Shown here: in pieces, positions 23,801 through 32,540 of the stretch
Layout: each line of letters opens with the position of its first letter
Position numbering within the stretch: position 1 is the stretch's first letter
Origin: Bacillus sp. SA1-12
Lineage (GTDB): Bacteria > Bacillota > Bacilli > Bacillales > Bacillaceae
Length of the DNA: 53,488 bases
Direction of reading: 5' to 3'
Assembly: GCF_000981385.1 (NCBI RefSeq)
Contig: NZ_LATZ01000025.1
Coordinates: 1-53,488, forward strand
Notes under the pieces: generated by a model
Seen by the model: only the letters and a program-made list of their open reading frames with translations
Told to the model about the DNA's origin: nothing
Databases searched by the model: none
Program-made: the position numbers and the translations under genes

Positions 23801-24613
23801 TTAAGGTATAATTACATCTGTTTCAATCAATCGTGGATGAATACTTTTCGCTTTTTCATATGTTTCAGCAGAGTTAACTGAGTATACATGCAGTTTTAGG
23901 CCTGCTTTTTTAATTTCTTTAGCAGTTTCTTCATCTACATTGTTAATTGATGTAGAGTAAATGGCGTTATCATATTGTTTTAATTCTTCAATATCAGCAT
24001 CTACACTCTTCAACGCATTTCCAAGGAATGTCACAGTTGCTTCTGGATACCATTCGTTAAATTGGTTTCGAATATCATCATTACTTAGTACAAAGAATGA
24101 ATGATTTAATACGTTGGCTTCCTCAGCTTCTTTCATAATACTGTCTACGAATTCTTTTTCATCCCAGTCGCCTTTTGAACCATCAAAATTTATACCAATA
24201 TTGTATTTATGAGCTTCCTCTAACACTTCTTCAAGTGTTGGTACTTTATAATCTGTTACATTTCCTTCTTTATCTTCAATATCAAAACTTTGAATTTCTT
24301 CTAATGTTAAATCTTTTACCTCCCCAGTGCCTGTCGTAGTGCGGTCAATCGTTTTATCATGCATTAATATGTATTGGCCGTCCTTAGTTTTTTGGACATC
24401 AATTTCAACAAAGCCATATCCTAATAGTCCAGCCTGAGTTATCGCCTCTAATGTGTTTTCAGGAGCCGCCACTTGTGCACCACGATGAGCACTTAACTCC
24501 GTTTTGCTGCTATGTAACCAGTTATCATTTGGGGCTGCACTTGCAGCATTTCCGAACAAAGATGTTGCCAACACAAACGGCACAGCCAACGACAAAATTC
24601 TATTCTTTTTCAC
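23801..24613 (-). CDS. Secreted glycerophosphodiester phosphodiesterase
   Basis: A 270-residue secreted enzyme that cleaves glycerophosphodiesters to glycerol-3-phosphate and an alcohol. A signal peptide (KKNRILSLAVPFVLATSLFG, then NAASAA) ends with an AxA cleavage site near residue 24. The GDPD barrel follows: SAHRGAQVAAPENTLEAI (catalytic His-Arg and E-N-T), VEIDVQKTKDGQYILMHDKTIDRTTTGTG (second His and metal acids). The start is GTG 24613, near AGGAAGTGGAG; the frame extends to 24679, but those residues do not belong to a signal peptide. Possible role: phosphate or carbon scavenging. Confidence 0.9.
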   Translation of the reverse strand: MKKNRILSLAVPFVLATSLFGNAASAAPNDNWLHSSKTELSAHRGAQVAAPENTLEAITQAGLLGYGFVEIDVQKTKDGQYILMHDKTIDRTTTGTGEVKDLTLEEIQSFDIEDKEGNVTDYKVPTLEEVLEEAHKYNIGINFDGSKGDWDEKEFVDSIMKEAEEANVLNHSFFVLSNDDIRNQFNEWYPEATVTFLGNALKSVDADIEELKQYDNAIYSTSINNVDEETAKEIKKAGLKLHVYSVNSAETYEKAKSIHPRLIETDVIIP

Positions 24614-24774
24614 TGTTCTCCACTTCCTATTCTTTAATATATGGTCGCTATAACAATACATAAACAGTGTAAATAGCACATTAATTTTTTATAAATATTT
24701 AGTTAATTTTGTTGTTTTTTGTCGTTTTACTTAAAAAACACTGCAAGTAACCTTATGAAGCTAGTATAGTTTCA

Positions 24775-24945
24775 TGGACACAACTTAGTTAAGTTTTGAA
24801 AAATTTGACATGGATGATAACGTTAGGTTGTGTTCCATATGGGAAACAAAAATACAGGCAAAAAATATAATGAAGATTTCAAAATGATGATTGTTGATCT
24901 CTATAACTCGGGTAGCTTAGCTGGCTTTCTGGCTAGGAAATTGTG
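24775..24945 (+). pseudogene. IS3-family transposase remnant (OrfA 5' end)
   Basis: From ATG 24839 the frame reads MGNKNTGKKYNEDFKMMIVD, then LYNSGSLAGFLARK, the N-terminus of an IS3-type OrfA helix-turn-helix, and then loses similarity. TGGACACAACTTAG upstream may be the left end of the element. Only about 35 codons survive; the rest is deleted. The following 570 bases to gerAB are AT-rich, with one terminator (25168-25196). Confidence 0.75.
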
Positions 24946-25167
24946 CTCGCAGATGCCTCCATGTCAAGCTTCCTCCAGTTATCCTGTTTAAAAGTTTGAA
25001 TGATTGATTTAAAACTTAACATATTGTTGTCAAAAATATTGACTCAGATCCAATTAAAAAGGACTCATTCATTTTAATAATTCACTAGCAGTATTATTTA
25101 GCTTTTTATTAATTTAATCTCTTGTAAGATAGCAACATTTTACTATTAGAACAAGTATTAATAGAGC

Positions 25168-25197
25168 ATCTGCTTTTGCTAAAGCAGATGTTTTAAT
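25168..25197 (+). terminator. Orphan intrinsic terminator
   Basis: CATCTGCTTT (25168-25177) pairs with AAAGCAGATG (25181-25190), followed by TTTTAATAATTT. No intact gene precedes it within 500 bases on this strand, so it may have belonged to the lost insertion sequence or its target gene. Confidence 0.7.
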
Positions 25198-25517
25198 AAT
25201 TTGAGAGGAATACTTTCGTTACTTTAAGATCTTGCAATGGATAGGATACCAAAGAAAGTAAATAATAATTAAAATTGGGAAAATGGAGTATGGACATGTT
25301 TAGAAAAATCTTTGATTAGTTGCAATAATTAGAGCAAAAAATTAAGCAGATAGAGTAGAAATAAAATCTAAAAATTAATGTTGCAAAATTATATAAAGTT
25401 CTTATCTTGTTTTGCTTTACTTAATAAAATGATGGTTAATAAAGATGAGCTAATACTGTCATTTTCGATAATTCCCTTCCTAGATTTGGGAAGGATAAAG
25501 TTTTTTAGGGTGGTCAA

Positions 25518-26615
25518 ATGAAGCAGCAAATAATAAGTGCACTCCAACTTTTTTATGTTATTGTGGGATTCGAATTAGGAACAGCTATTCTTTTTGGATT
25601 AGGAGCAGAAGCTAAGCAGGATGCATGGTTGGTTATATTGATTGCAATGTTAAGTAGTCTGATATTAATGGGTGTTTTTATACAATTATCAACTTATTAT
25701 CCAGATGATACATTGTTTTCAATGATACCTAAAATTATCGGAAAGTATCTTTCTTATCCAGTAATTATTATTTATATTTTAGATTTTACCTATTTAGCTG
25801 CAAGAGCATGTCGTGATTTCGGAGATCTGATCGTCTCGACAATCTTAGTTGAAACTCCAATCGTTGTTGTGATCGGAGGTTTTATGATGTTAATGATTTA
25901 TTGTCTTCAAGGTGGAGTTGAGGTTTTTGGACGAATGGGGGAAATTGTCTTTCCAATTTACATTATGGCAATGGTAATCGTTTGGATATTATTAATTAGT
26001 ATAGAAAATTTCAATATTAAAAATCTTACCCCTGTCTTAGGTAACGGAATAATACCACTATTAAAAGAAGTATATCCTGGTTTCATAAACTTTCCATTTG
26101 GGGAAACGATTATCATTATGATGTTTTTTCCATATTTAAATAAAAAGCTGAGACTCAGAAAGGTAGGCATGTTAATAATTTTAGTTGGTGGAATTTTGCT
26201 TTCAGTTAATTCAATTCTCCTATTATCCGTATTAGGACCAGAAATTTACGGTAAGGATTTTTTTCCACTTCTTTCAGCTACACGTTTGGTTTCGATTGCT
26301 GATTTTCTTGAACGTTTTGATGTATTGGTTATCTTATTGATGGTAGCAGGAGTGTTTTTTAAAGTGGGAGGGTTTATATTCGGATCTATTATTGGAATTG
26401 CCCAATTATTTAAGATAAATCATACAAAATCGCTATTACTTGCTTTAGGTACCATTATTACTCCTTTATCGTTATTAATTGCAACTGATTTTGTTGAACA
26501 TTTAGAAATCGGATTGGTTTTTTTGCCGCCATATGTTCTTTCTATACTACATATTTTCGTTCCGATATTGCTACTGTGCATCGCATTTATTCGCAAAAAA
26601 TTTAGTGCTTCCTAG
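25518..26615 (+). CDS. GerAB-type spore germination permease
   Basis: A 365-residue integral membrane protein with about ten hydrophobic segments of the endospore germination permease (GerB subunit, APC superfamily) family. Markers are the N-terminal SALQLFYVIVGFELGTAILFG, YILDFTYLAARACRDFGDLI, and NFPFGETIIIMMFFPYLNK. GerB proteins bind the nutrient germinant in the inner spore membrane, normally with GerA and GerC subunits; neither is adjacent here, so this is an orphan copy. A weak GGGTGG precedes ATG. Expression would be expected in the forespore, but no sigma-G promoter was confirmed. Confidence 0.87.
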   Translation: MKQQIISALQLFYVIVGFELGTAILFGLGAEAKQDAWLVILIAMLSSLILMGVFIQLSTYYPDDTLFSMIPKIIGKYLSYPVIIIYILDFTYLAARACRDFGDLIVSTILVETPIVVVIGGFMMLMIYCLQGGVEVFGRMGEIVFPIYIMAMVIVWILLISIENFNIKNLTPVLGNGIIPLLKEVYPGFINFPFGETIIIMMFFPYLNKKLRLRKVGMLIILVGGILLSVNSILLLSVLGPEIYGKDFFPLLSATRLVSIADFLERFDVLVILLMVAGVFFKVGGFIFGSIIGIAQLFKINHTKSLLLALGTIITPLSLLIATDFVEHLEIGLVFLPPYVLSILHIFVPILLLCIAFIRKKFSAS

Positions 26616-26684
26616 TGTAACTACAGCTTTAAATATCGGGTTTAGTTTAATTATAAGTTTAAAAATTGAATATCCAATTTGGGT

Positions 26685-26750
26685 CTGTTGACAAACTAAT
26701 AGGGTTTTCTTAAACCTGTGTAGATTTAATCTATACAGGTTTTTATATTG
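26685..26750 (+). repeat. CTGTTGACA repeat with terminator, copy 1
   Basis: Begins CTGTTGACAA.CTAATA and ends in the hairpin ACCTGT.TAGATT/AATCTA.ACAGGT followed by five T. About 80% or more identical by eye to 38936-39001. It lies after gerAB and just before the BCCT pseudogene. Confidence 0.75.
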
Positions 26751-26789
26751 GTTGAACTATTATGAAGGGGCAGGGATAGCTAATGTTTC

Positions 26790-27360
26790 TGTAGATTTCA
26801 TATCGCCAGTTGTCTTTGTGTTTGTCTATTACAATAAGAAAAAACCATATAGCTTATGCATGCTTCACACTTTCACCGTTTTTTGGTAATAAATTAACTA
26901 GAGTACTTCGACCGTCATTAATTCAATCTGTCTGTATACATTAGCTTTAGAAATGGCTGCTTCGATGGGTACCAGTATTTTGACACTTTTTGATGGAATC
27001 GACCACATAACAGGGATCGGTTCTTTACCAGTATTATGGGGAATTGCTGTTGTAATCGTCACCTTTAGAATCTCAACAGCAACGGGATTATTGAAAGGGG
27101 TTCGAATCCTTTCTGATATCATTATGAAAGTTTTTTATGACATCATGGCCTTTGTCTTTCTAGTTAGTCCTATTCCCTTTATCTTAAATACTAGTACAGA
27201 AGCGTTTGGCGTGTTTCTTACAGAGTTTTTTCAAAATAAGTTTATTTACGGGACTAGCAGCCAGAGACCCGTGTCCACAGTAGTGGAAAACATTTTATTG
27301 GGCTAGCTGGTTTGCATGAGCGTTAATTTTATCTCTATTACTTGGAAGGATTTCCCATGG
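26790..27360 (+). pseudogene. BCCT transporter fragment, decayed
   Basis: Recognised by comparison with the intact BCCT gene at 37343: FISPVVFVFVYYNKKKPYSL (from about 26790) matches its YCVPALMFAFAYYNMRKPFSL; CLYTLALEMAASMGTSI matches its CLYTLALGMAAAMGTSI; GLLKGVRILSDIIMKV matches its GLMKGIRILSDINMKV. Frameshifts occur around 26875 and 27265 (a WASWFA-like stretch is in another frame), and both ends of the gene are missing. A 117-codon piece at 26953-27306 stays open. The remnant precedes the IclR/lyase operon and may once have supplied its substrate. Confidence 0.88.
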
Positions 27361-27401
27361 ATGAAGATCCCTTACTAACCTTTATTAGAAGACAAAATTT
27401 T

Positions 27402-27452
27402 GGGGACAGTCCCCCACCGCATTAACACGGTGGGGAATTGTCCCCGTTTTTT
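27402..27452 (+). terminator. Strong intrinsic terminator
   Basis: GGGGACA (27402-27408) pairs with TGTCCCC (27439-27445), with inner CCCCACCG/CGGTGGGG, followed by six T. It is placed between the BCCT remnant and the iclR stop, so it can serve both convergent sides. Confidence 0.85.
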
Positions 27453-27455
27453 GAA

Positions 27456-28259
27456 TTAATCAAGATATTTAGTAATTTCTTGGGCAGCACCGATTAAACG
27501 ATCGGCTAATGCTACCATTTTTTCCTTTGTAAATCGAAAGCTTGGACCACAGACACTGATAAAGGCTACCAGATTCTTTCGTTGATCAAAAATAGGTGCG
27601 GAAATGCCATTTTCGTTTTCATCCAGTTCTCCAACTGCTGTCGCAACTCCACGTCTTCGAACCATTTGAATTTCATCTAGAAGTTCGTTACGGCTGGTAA
27701 TGGTTAACGGTGTCATTTTTTCAAGTGGTTGTCCCAATATAATGTCTAGTTCTTCAGGAGGGAGCAGGCTTAACAGAAGCTTCCCATTAGACGTACAATG
27801 CAGGGGCAGATAGGCATTTACATAATCCACTAATCTGACGCTGTGTGCCGGATCTATTTGATCAATAGTTAATGTTCCATGATGTTTCGGTACACTCAGC
27901 AAGACGGTTTCTTGGGTTTCTTCCCGCAATTTCTCCATACTTGTACGTGCCCGTCGGATCAGCGACCCGTAAATGGTTGCTTGTGCAGCTAGTCGATTCG
28001 CTGCATATCCGAGCTGGTACCCTTTCGTAAAGGGATCTCGTTCTACATACCCGTAATTTTCAAGCGTGCCAATCAGACGCCAGACAGTGGTTCGATTCAT
28101 ATGGGATTTTTCTGCCAAGTCACCAACAGATATGGGAGTGTGACTCTCAGCTACGAGCTGCAGTAATGATAAAGCACGGCCAACGGCCTGAACGGATGAA
28201 TTTTCTTGTTTATTTTTTTCCTTGTTTGGTAATTCATTATTGTTTTTCATGTCTTTCAT
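27456..28259 (-). CDS. IclR-family regulator
   Basis: A regulator of about 267 residues with the IclR layout: winged helix at about 25-90 (AVGRALSLLQLVAESHTPISV, then HMNRTTVWRLIGTLENYGYV), then the ligand domain (LPLHCTSNGKLLLSLLP, GELDENENGISAPIFD, VAFISVCGPSFRF). It probably represses the divergent lyase/ALDH/ADH operon through the two GTTC-N7-GAAC sites. Start is uncertain: the frame reaches GTG 28274, with ATG at 28259 and 28250; none has a good ribosome site, and TATAAT overlaps this region, so the mRNA could be nearly leaderless. Confidence 0.9.
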   Translation of the reverse strand: MKDMKNNNELPNKEKNKQENSSVQAVGRALSLLQLVAESHTPISVGDLAEKSHMNRTTVWRLIGTLENYGYVERDPFTKGYQLGYAANRLAAQATIYGSLIRRARTSMEKLREETQETVLLSVPKHHGTLTIDQIDPAHSVRLVDYVNAYLPLHCTSNGKLLLSLLPPEELDIILGQPLEKMTPLTITSRNELLDEIQMVRRRGVATAVGELDENENGISAPIFDQRKNLVAFISVCGPSFRFTKEKMVALADRLIGAAQEITKYLD

Positions 28260-28324
28260 TATAGCGTATATCACAAAACATAATCTAATGTTTTAAATAT
28301 TTTAAAAAAATCTCCATTTTATGT

Positions 28325-28353
28325 TTGACATGAATGATCTTCCAATTTACAAT
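28325..28353 (+). promoter_or_regulatory. Sigma-A promoter of the lyase operon
   Basis: TTGACA (28325-28330), a 17-base spacer and TACAAT (28348-28353): a near-consensus vegetative promoter. The predicted start point, about 28360, lies directly before the first IclR-type operator. Confidence 0.85.
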
Positions 28354-28362
28354 GACATTAAA

Positions 28363-28397
28363 GTTCTTAATATGAACATATAGTTCATAATACGAAC
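28363..28397 (+). promoter_or_regulatory. Paired operators, GTTC-N7-GAAC
   Basis: GTTCTTAATATGAAC (28363-28377) and GTTCATAATACGAAC (28383-28397), with centres 20 bases apart, i.e. two helical turns on the same face. They lie just downstream of the predicted transcription start, which fits repression by IclR. Confidence 0.82.
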
Positions 28398-28447
28398 AAT
28401 ACTTACGATTAAATAATAGAAATATAGACTCATTTGGAGATGGTTTC

Positions 28448-29791
28448 ATGAGGGAAGAAGAGGATCAATTTGGCACCATTGAGATTTCAAACGACGTCCT
28501 ATACGGAATTCAAACGGTGAGGACTCTACAAAATCTCTCGTTTTCTGGACGTAAGCTGAGCCACTATCCTACGTATATCGAATCGCTTGCAATGGTCAAA
28601 AAGGCTGCAGCTCTCGCCAATCAGGAAGCAGGAGTGTTTGACGGACAAATTGGAAGCGCCATTATCCATGCATGCGAAAGCTTGATTAAAGGAGATCACC
28701 GGGGGCAATTTCCGATTGATATTCTGCACGGTGGTGGCGGAATCGGCACAAATATGAATGTGAACGAAGTCATTGCCAATCTAGCGAATGAATCCTTGGG
28801 GTACCCAAGAGGAAGCTATTCTCCCGTTCATCCTGCTGATCATGTAAACGCTTCCCAGTCAACTTCGGATGTGTGTCATACTGCCATAAGGTTAGCCATC
28901 ATGAAAAGCTTTCAGCCACTCTTTGCAGCATTAGACCAATTAGTCGAAGGAATAAAAGCAAAAGCTAGTGAGTTTCAAGACGTGACAACGATTGCTCGTA
29001 CATGCTTGCAAGACGGGATGAGGGTTCAGCTTGGTGATACCTTCAGCGGGTATAGTCAAGTGATTAAACGGAGGCTCCTTACATTAGAAGAAGCAGTTAC
29101 TAAACTTCAAACTGTTAATCTTGGCGGCACAGTGATTGGGTCAGGTGTTGGAGCTCCGAAGGCATACCGAGACACAGTAGTATCTAAACTTTGTGAGGTT
29201 TCAGGGATTGAGCTGACCCATCGTGAAAATTTATATGATGCGGCTCAAAACATCGATGATTTAGCTAGCGTTTCAAGTGAATTACGCATCCTTGCCTCCT
29301 GTTTACTGAAGCTGGCAAAGGATTTACGGCTTCTATCATCGGGGCCGGAAGCAGGTTTTGCTGAAATTCAGCTGCCGGCTGTGCAGGCTGGATCCTCTTT
29401 CTTTCCTGGAAAAGTGAATCCTGTCATACCTGAAACAATGATTCAATGTTGCTTTCAAGTAATAGGCTGTGATCATGTTATACAGACTACACTGGAACAT
29501 GGAGAATTAGGGCTAAACGTCTTTGAAGGTGCAGCGGGTGCTAACCTTTTAGATGCGCTAGGGATGCTTGAAAAAGCACTTGGCACATTTACCGAAAAAT
29601 GTATCAAAGGAATAGAACCGAATCGAGAGCGCTGTGAGGAGCTAGCCAATAGCTTTATCCCTGTGATTGTCGAGTTAAAAGAAAAGATCGGCTATACAGC
29701 CGCTACTCGACTAGTAAAGGAAAAAGGTAAAGAAGAATTAAAGTATATGATTCAAAATGGAGGGATTGAACGTGACACAAGCAACGAATAG
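28448..29791 (+). CDS. Aspartase/fumarase-superfamily lyase
   Basis: A 447-residue lyase of the aspartase/fumarase superfamily, which eliminates an amine or other group to form a fumarate-like double bond. The signature GSSFFPGKVNPVIPE is present with the catalytic serine loop; GGGGIGTNMNVNEVIANLAN and VNASQSTSDVCHTAIR match other active-site blocks. It is less similar to housekeeping AspA than expected, so the substrate could be a substituted aspartate or a betaine (ergothionase belongs here). It is the first gene of an IclR-controlled operon; its end overlaps the ALDH gene by 20 bases. GGAGATGG precedes ATG. Confidence 0.85.
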   Translation: MREEEDQFGTIEISNDVLYGIQTVRTLQNLSFSGRKLSHYPTYIESLAMVKKAAALANQEAGVFDGQIGSAIIHACESLIKGDHRGQFPIDILHGGGGIGTNMNVNEVIANLANESLGYPRGSYSPVHPADHVNASQSTSDVCHTAIRLAIMKSFQPLFAALDQLVEGIKAKASEFQDVTTIARTCLQDGMRVQLGDTFSGYSQVIKRRLLTLEEAVTKLQTVNLGGTVIGSGVGAPKAYRDTVVSKLCEVSGIELTHRENLYDAAQNIDDLASVSSELRILASCLLKLAKDLRLLSSGPEAGFAEIQLPAVQAGSSFFPGKVNPVIPETMIQCCFQVIGCDHVIQTTLEHGELGLNVFEGAAGANLLDALGMLEKALGTFTEKCIKGIEPNRERCEELANSFIPVIVELKEKIGYTAATRLVKEKGKEELKYMIQNGGIERDTSNE

Positions 29792-31298
29792 TAAAGTATT
29801 TGAAGGAATTGAACAGCCGAAACTGAAATGGGCTAAGGAATGGCTAAAAACTACTAAAAAACTATATATTAACGGCGAGTGGGTAGATAGCACAAGCGGT
29901 CAATTTATCGAATCTATCAATCCAGCAAATGGACAAGTGATTGGAACCATGCAAGCTGCTTCAAAAGCGGACGTGGACCAAGCGGTATCAGCTGCGCGTG
30001 AAGCGTTTGATCACGGAGTGTGGAGAACCGTTACTCGTAAAGAGCGGTCCAAAATTATGCGCAAAATCAGCGATTTAATGGATCAGCATCGTGCGGAATT
30101 GGCTACGCTTGAGACATTGGACAACGGGAAACTATATACGGAATCCTATCATGATGCAGTGGGAGAAGCCGTTGATATTTTTGAATATTATGCAGGATGG
30201 ACAGACAAATATTATGGGGAAAACAATCCTGTTGAAGGGGATTTCTTAAGCATTACAACCAGAGATCCGATTGGTGTGTGTGGTCAAATCCTTCCTTTCA
30301 ACTTTCCGCTTGATATGGCGGCATGGAAGTTGGCACCCGCATTAGCGATGGGCAATACGGTCCTATTAAAGCCGTCGGAAAAAACGTCTTTTTCGGTGAT
30401 TCGTCTGTTCGAATTAATTGATGAAGCCAACCTTTTGCCTAAAGGAGTCATCAACTTACTTCTTGGCGATGGAGAAACAGGAGAGAATATTTCTACCCAT
30501 ATGGGTATTGATAAAGTAGCTTTTACAGGAAGCACGGAAATTGGGAAGAAGCTTGTCCACAATTCAGCTGACTCAAACTTAAAACCTGTTTCCCTTGAAC
30601 TTGGAGGAAAATCTCCAAACATTATCTTTAATGATCCACCAAACCTTGATCAAGCGATTGAGCGTTCATTTTATGGGTTATTTACACATAAAGGCGAAAA
30701 ATGCTCGGCTCCAACCCGTTTGTTTGCTCACGTGGATGTGTACGACAAAGTGGTTGAAGACATTGCGAAACTTGCAAACAGCTATGTAGTAGGAGACCCA
30801 TTCGATCCAAACAGCCATCAAGGTGCCCAGGTTTCTGAAGCACATATGGAACGGATTTTAGGCTATATCAAAAGTGGAAAAAGCCAAGGTGCTAGATTAG
30901 TAGCTGGTGGGGAGCGTGATCTGACAGGGGAAAATGCAAATGGCTTCTTTATCCGTCCTACAGTCTTTGCTGACGTAGACAATAAGATGAAAATCGCCCA
31001 AGAAGAAATCTTTGGACCTGTGCTATGCATTATTCCTTTTGAAACAGAAGAAGAAGTCATTGCCATGGCCAATGATACCATCTATGGTTTGGGTGCTGGT
31101 CTATGGACGAATGATGTTTCCAAGGCACATCGTGTGGCTAATAAACTTCAAGCAGGTATGGTTTTTGTGAATAAATATGGATGTTATGATTATGCCAGTC
31201 CTTTTGGCGGCTTGAAACAAAGCGGATGGGGGAAAGAGTACGCGATTCATTCCCTAGCATCTTATACAAAACAAAAAGCAATTTGGTTTGCTTACTAA
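29772..31298 (+). CDS. Aldehyde dehydrogenase
   Basis: A 508-residue NAD(P)-dependent aldehyde dehydrogenase, class 1/2 type. Key parts: YINGEWVDSTSG near the start, PFNFPLDMAAWKLAPALAMGN, the catalytic glutamate in LELGGKSPN, the catalytic cysteine in GEKCSAPTR, and the C-terminal SPFGGLKQSGWGKE. The start is GTG 29772, seven bases after GGAGGG, within the end of the lyase gene; this overlap signals translational coupling. It should oxidise the aldehyde formed by the adjoining alcohol dehydrogenase. The natural substrate is unknown. Confidence 0.92.
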   Translation: MTQATNSKVFEGIEQPKLKWAKEWLKTTKKLYINGEWVDSTSGQFIESINPANGQVIGTMQAASKADVDQAVSAAREAFDHGVWRTVTRKERSKIMRKISDLMDQHRAELATLETLDNGKLYTESYHDAVGEAVDIFEYYAGWTDKYYGENNPVEGDFLSITTRDPIGVCGQILPFNFPLDMAAWKLAPALAMGNTVLLKPSEKTSFSVIRLFELIDEANLLPKGVINLLLGDGETGENISTHMGIDKVAFTGSTEIGKKLVHNSADSNLKPVSLELGGKSPNIIFNDPPNLDQAIERSFYGLFTHKGEKCSAPTRLFAHVDVYDKVVEDIAKLANSYVVGDPFDPNSHQGAQVSEAHMERILGYIKSGKSQGARLVAGGERDLTGENANGFFIRPTVFADVDNKMKIAQEEIFGPVLCIIPFETEEEVIAMANDTIYGLGAGLWTNDVSKAHRVANKLQAGMVFVNKYGCYDYASPFGGLKQSGWGKEYAIHSLASYTKQKAIWFAY

Positions 31299-31327
31299 AA
31301 AATTCCGAGGACACGGGGGAACGTAAG

Positions 31328-32491
31328 ATGAAAATGAAAGCTGCAGTCATGACGGGGGTTGGAAAACCGTTAGAAATCCAAGAGGTGGAGCTTGCGTCAC
31401 CAAAAGCGAATGAGGTACTTGTAAAAATTGAGGCAACAGGAGTCTGTCACAGCGATTTAAACGCCTTAGGCGATGAAACAACTCCTAAGCCTACCATCCT
31501 TGGCCATGAAGGAGCAGGAAGAGTCGCAGCGGTTGGATCCAATGTTACGAAAGTAAAAGTGGGCGATAAAGTGGCGTTAAGCTGGGCTCCTTATTGCGGA
31601 ACTTGCGAGTTCTGTGTAACAGGGAATGTTCACTTATGTGAAACGGCATTTGGTCCTATGTTTGAAGGAACTCTTTTGGACGGGACCTCTCGTTTAAGCA
31701 AAGATGGAGAAACGATTTATCACAACTCGCTATTATCTACCTTTGCAGAATATACCGTTGTACCAGAGCTTTCATGCGTGAAGCTTCCTGATGAAATGCC
31801 GCTTGCTCAAGCGTCGTTAATCGGCTGCGGTGTGGCAACTGGTTACGGTGCTGCCGTTCATGCTGCAAAAGTAACACCAGGTTCGACCGTCGCGGTATTT
31901 GGGATCGGCGGAGTTGGTGTCAATGCGATTCAAGGAGCACGTATTGCAGGAGCAGCAAAAATTATTGCGTGTGATATGAAACCTGCTAACTTGGAAATCG
32001 CGAAAAAATTCGGTGCGACTCATACGATAAATGTCGCAGAACAAAATGCGGAAGAAGCGTTAAAAGAGCTAACATGCGGACTCGGTGTACATTTCGCGAT
32101 CGACTGTACCGGTCACACAAAAGCAACTGAAAGTGCGTGGAAAGGTACAAGAAAAGGCGGCACCGTTGTTGTTGTTGGAGCTTTCAACCCAACTATGGCA
32201 CTCCAGTTGCCAGCAGGCGGATTCCACCGCGTCGGAAAAATCTTAAAGGGCAGCTTCTATGGAGATACACAGCCATATCGCGACTTTCCGACCATTGCCC
32301 AGCTTTATTTAGATGGCAAATTTATGCTCGATGAACTTGTACTTGATCGTATCCAGCTAGATGATATTAATAAAGCCTTCGATAGTTTCCATGACTGCAA
32401 CTGTATCAACGTGGGCAGAACTGTCGTTGAGTTTTCATTACAAGAACAAAAGGAACTAGTAGATACGTCTGATAGTGTCCCTACAATCTAA
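31328..32491 (+). CDS. Zinc-dependent alcohol dehydrogenase
   Basis: A 387-residue medium-chain (MDR) alcohol dehydrogenase. Catalytic zinc ligands are C in GVCHSDL and H in LGHEGAG, with a third cysteine later (IGCGVATGYG). The structural zinc site CGTCEFCVTGNVHLC is complete, and the Rossmann motif is VFGIGGVGVNA. The proteins most like it oxidise aryl or larger alcohols. ATG 31328 has GGGGGAACG upstream; the longer frame from 31226 overlaps the ALDH gene and is rejected. Last gene of the operon, before a terminator. Confidence 0.92.
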   Translation: MKMKAAVMTGVGKPLEIQEVELASPKANEVLVKIEATGVCHSDLNALGDETTPKPTILGHEGAGRVAAVGSNVTKVKVGDKVALSWAPYCGTCEFCVTGNVHLCETAFGPMFEGTLLDGTSRLSKDGETIYHNSLLSTFAEYTVVPELSCVKLPDEMPLAQASLIGCGVATGYGAAVHAAKVTPGSTVAVFGIGGVGVNAIQGARIAGAAKIIACDMKPANLEIAKKFGATHTINVAEQNAEEALKELTCGLGVHFAIDCTGHTKATESAWKGTRKGGTVVVVGAFNPTMALQLPAGGFHRVGKILKGSFYGDTQPYRDFPTIAQLYLDGKFMLDELVLDRIQLDDINKAFDSFHDCNCINVGRTVVEFSLQEQKELVDTSDSVPTI

Positions 32492-32503
32492 AGACCTATG
32501 AAA

Positions 32504-32540
32504 ACAGACCGCCTGATTCTCAGGTGGTCTGTTCTTTTTA
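32504..32540. terminator. Bidirectional terminator
   Basis: ACAGACC-CCTGA pairs with TCAGG-GGTCTGT (32504-32532), followed by TCTTTTTATT. It lies between the adh stop and the convergent rpiR stop. Confidence 0.85.
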
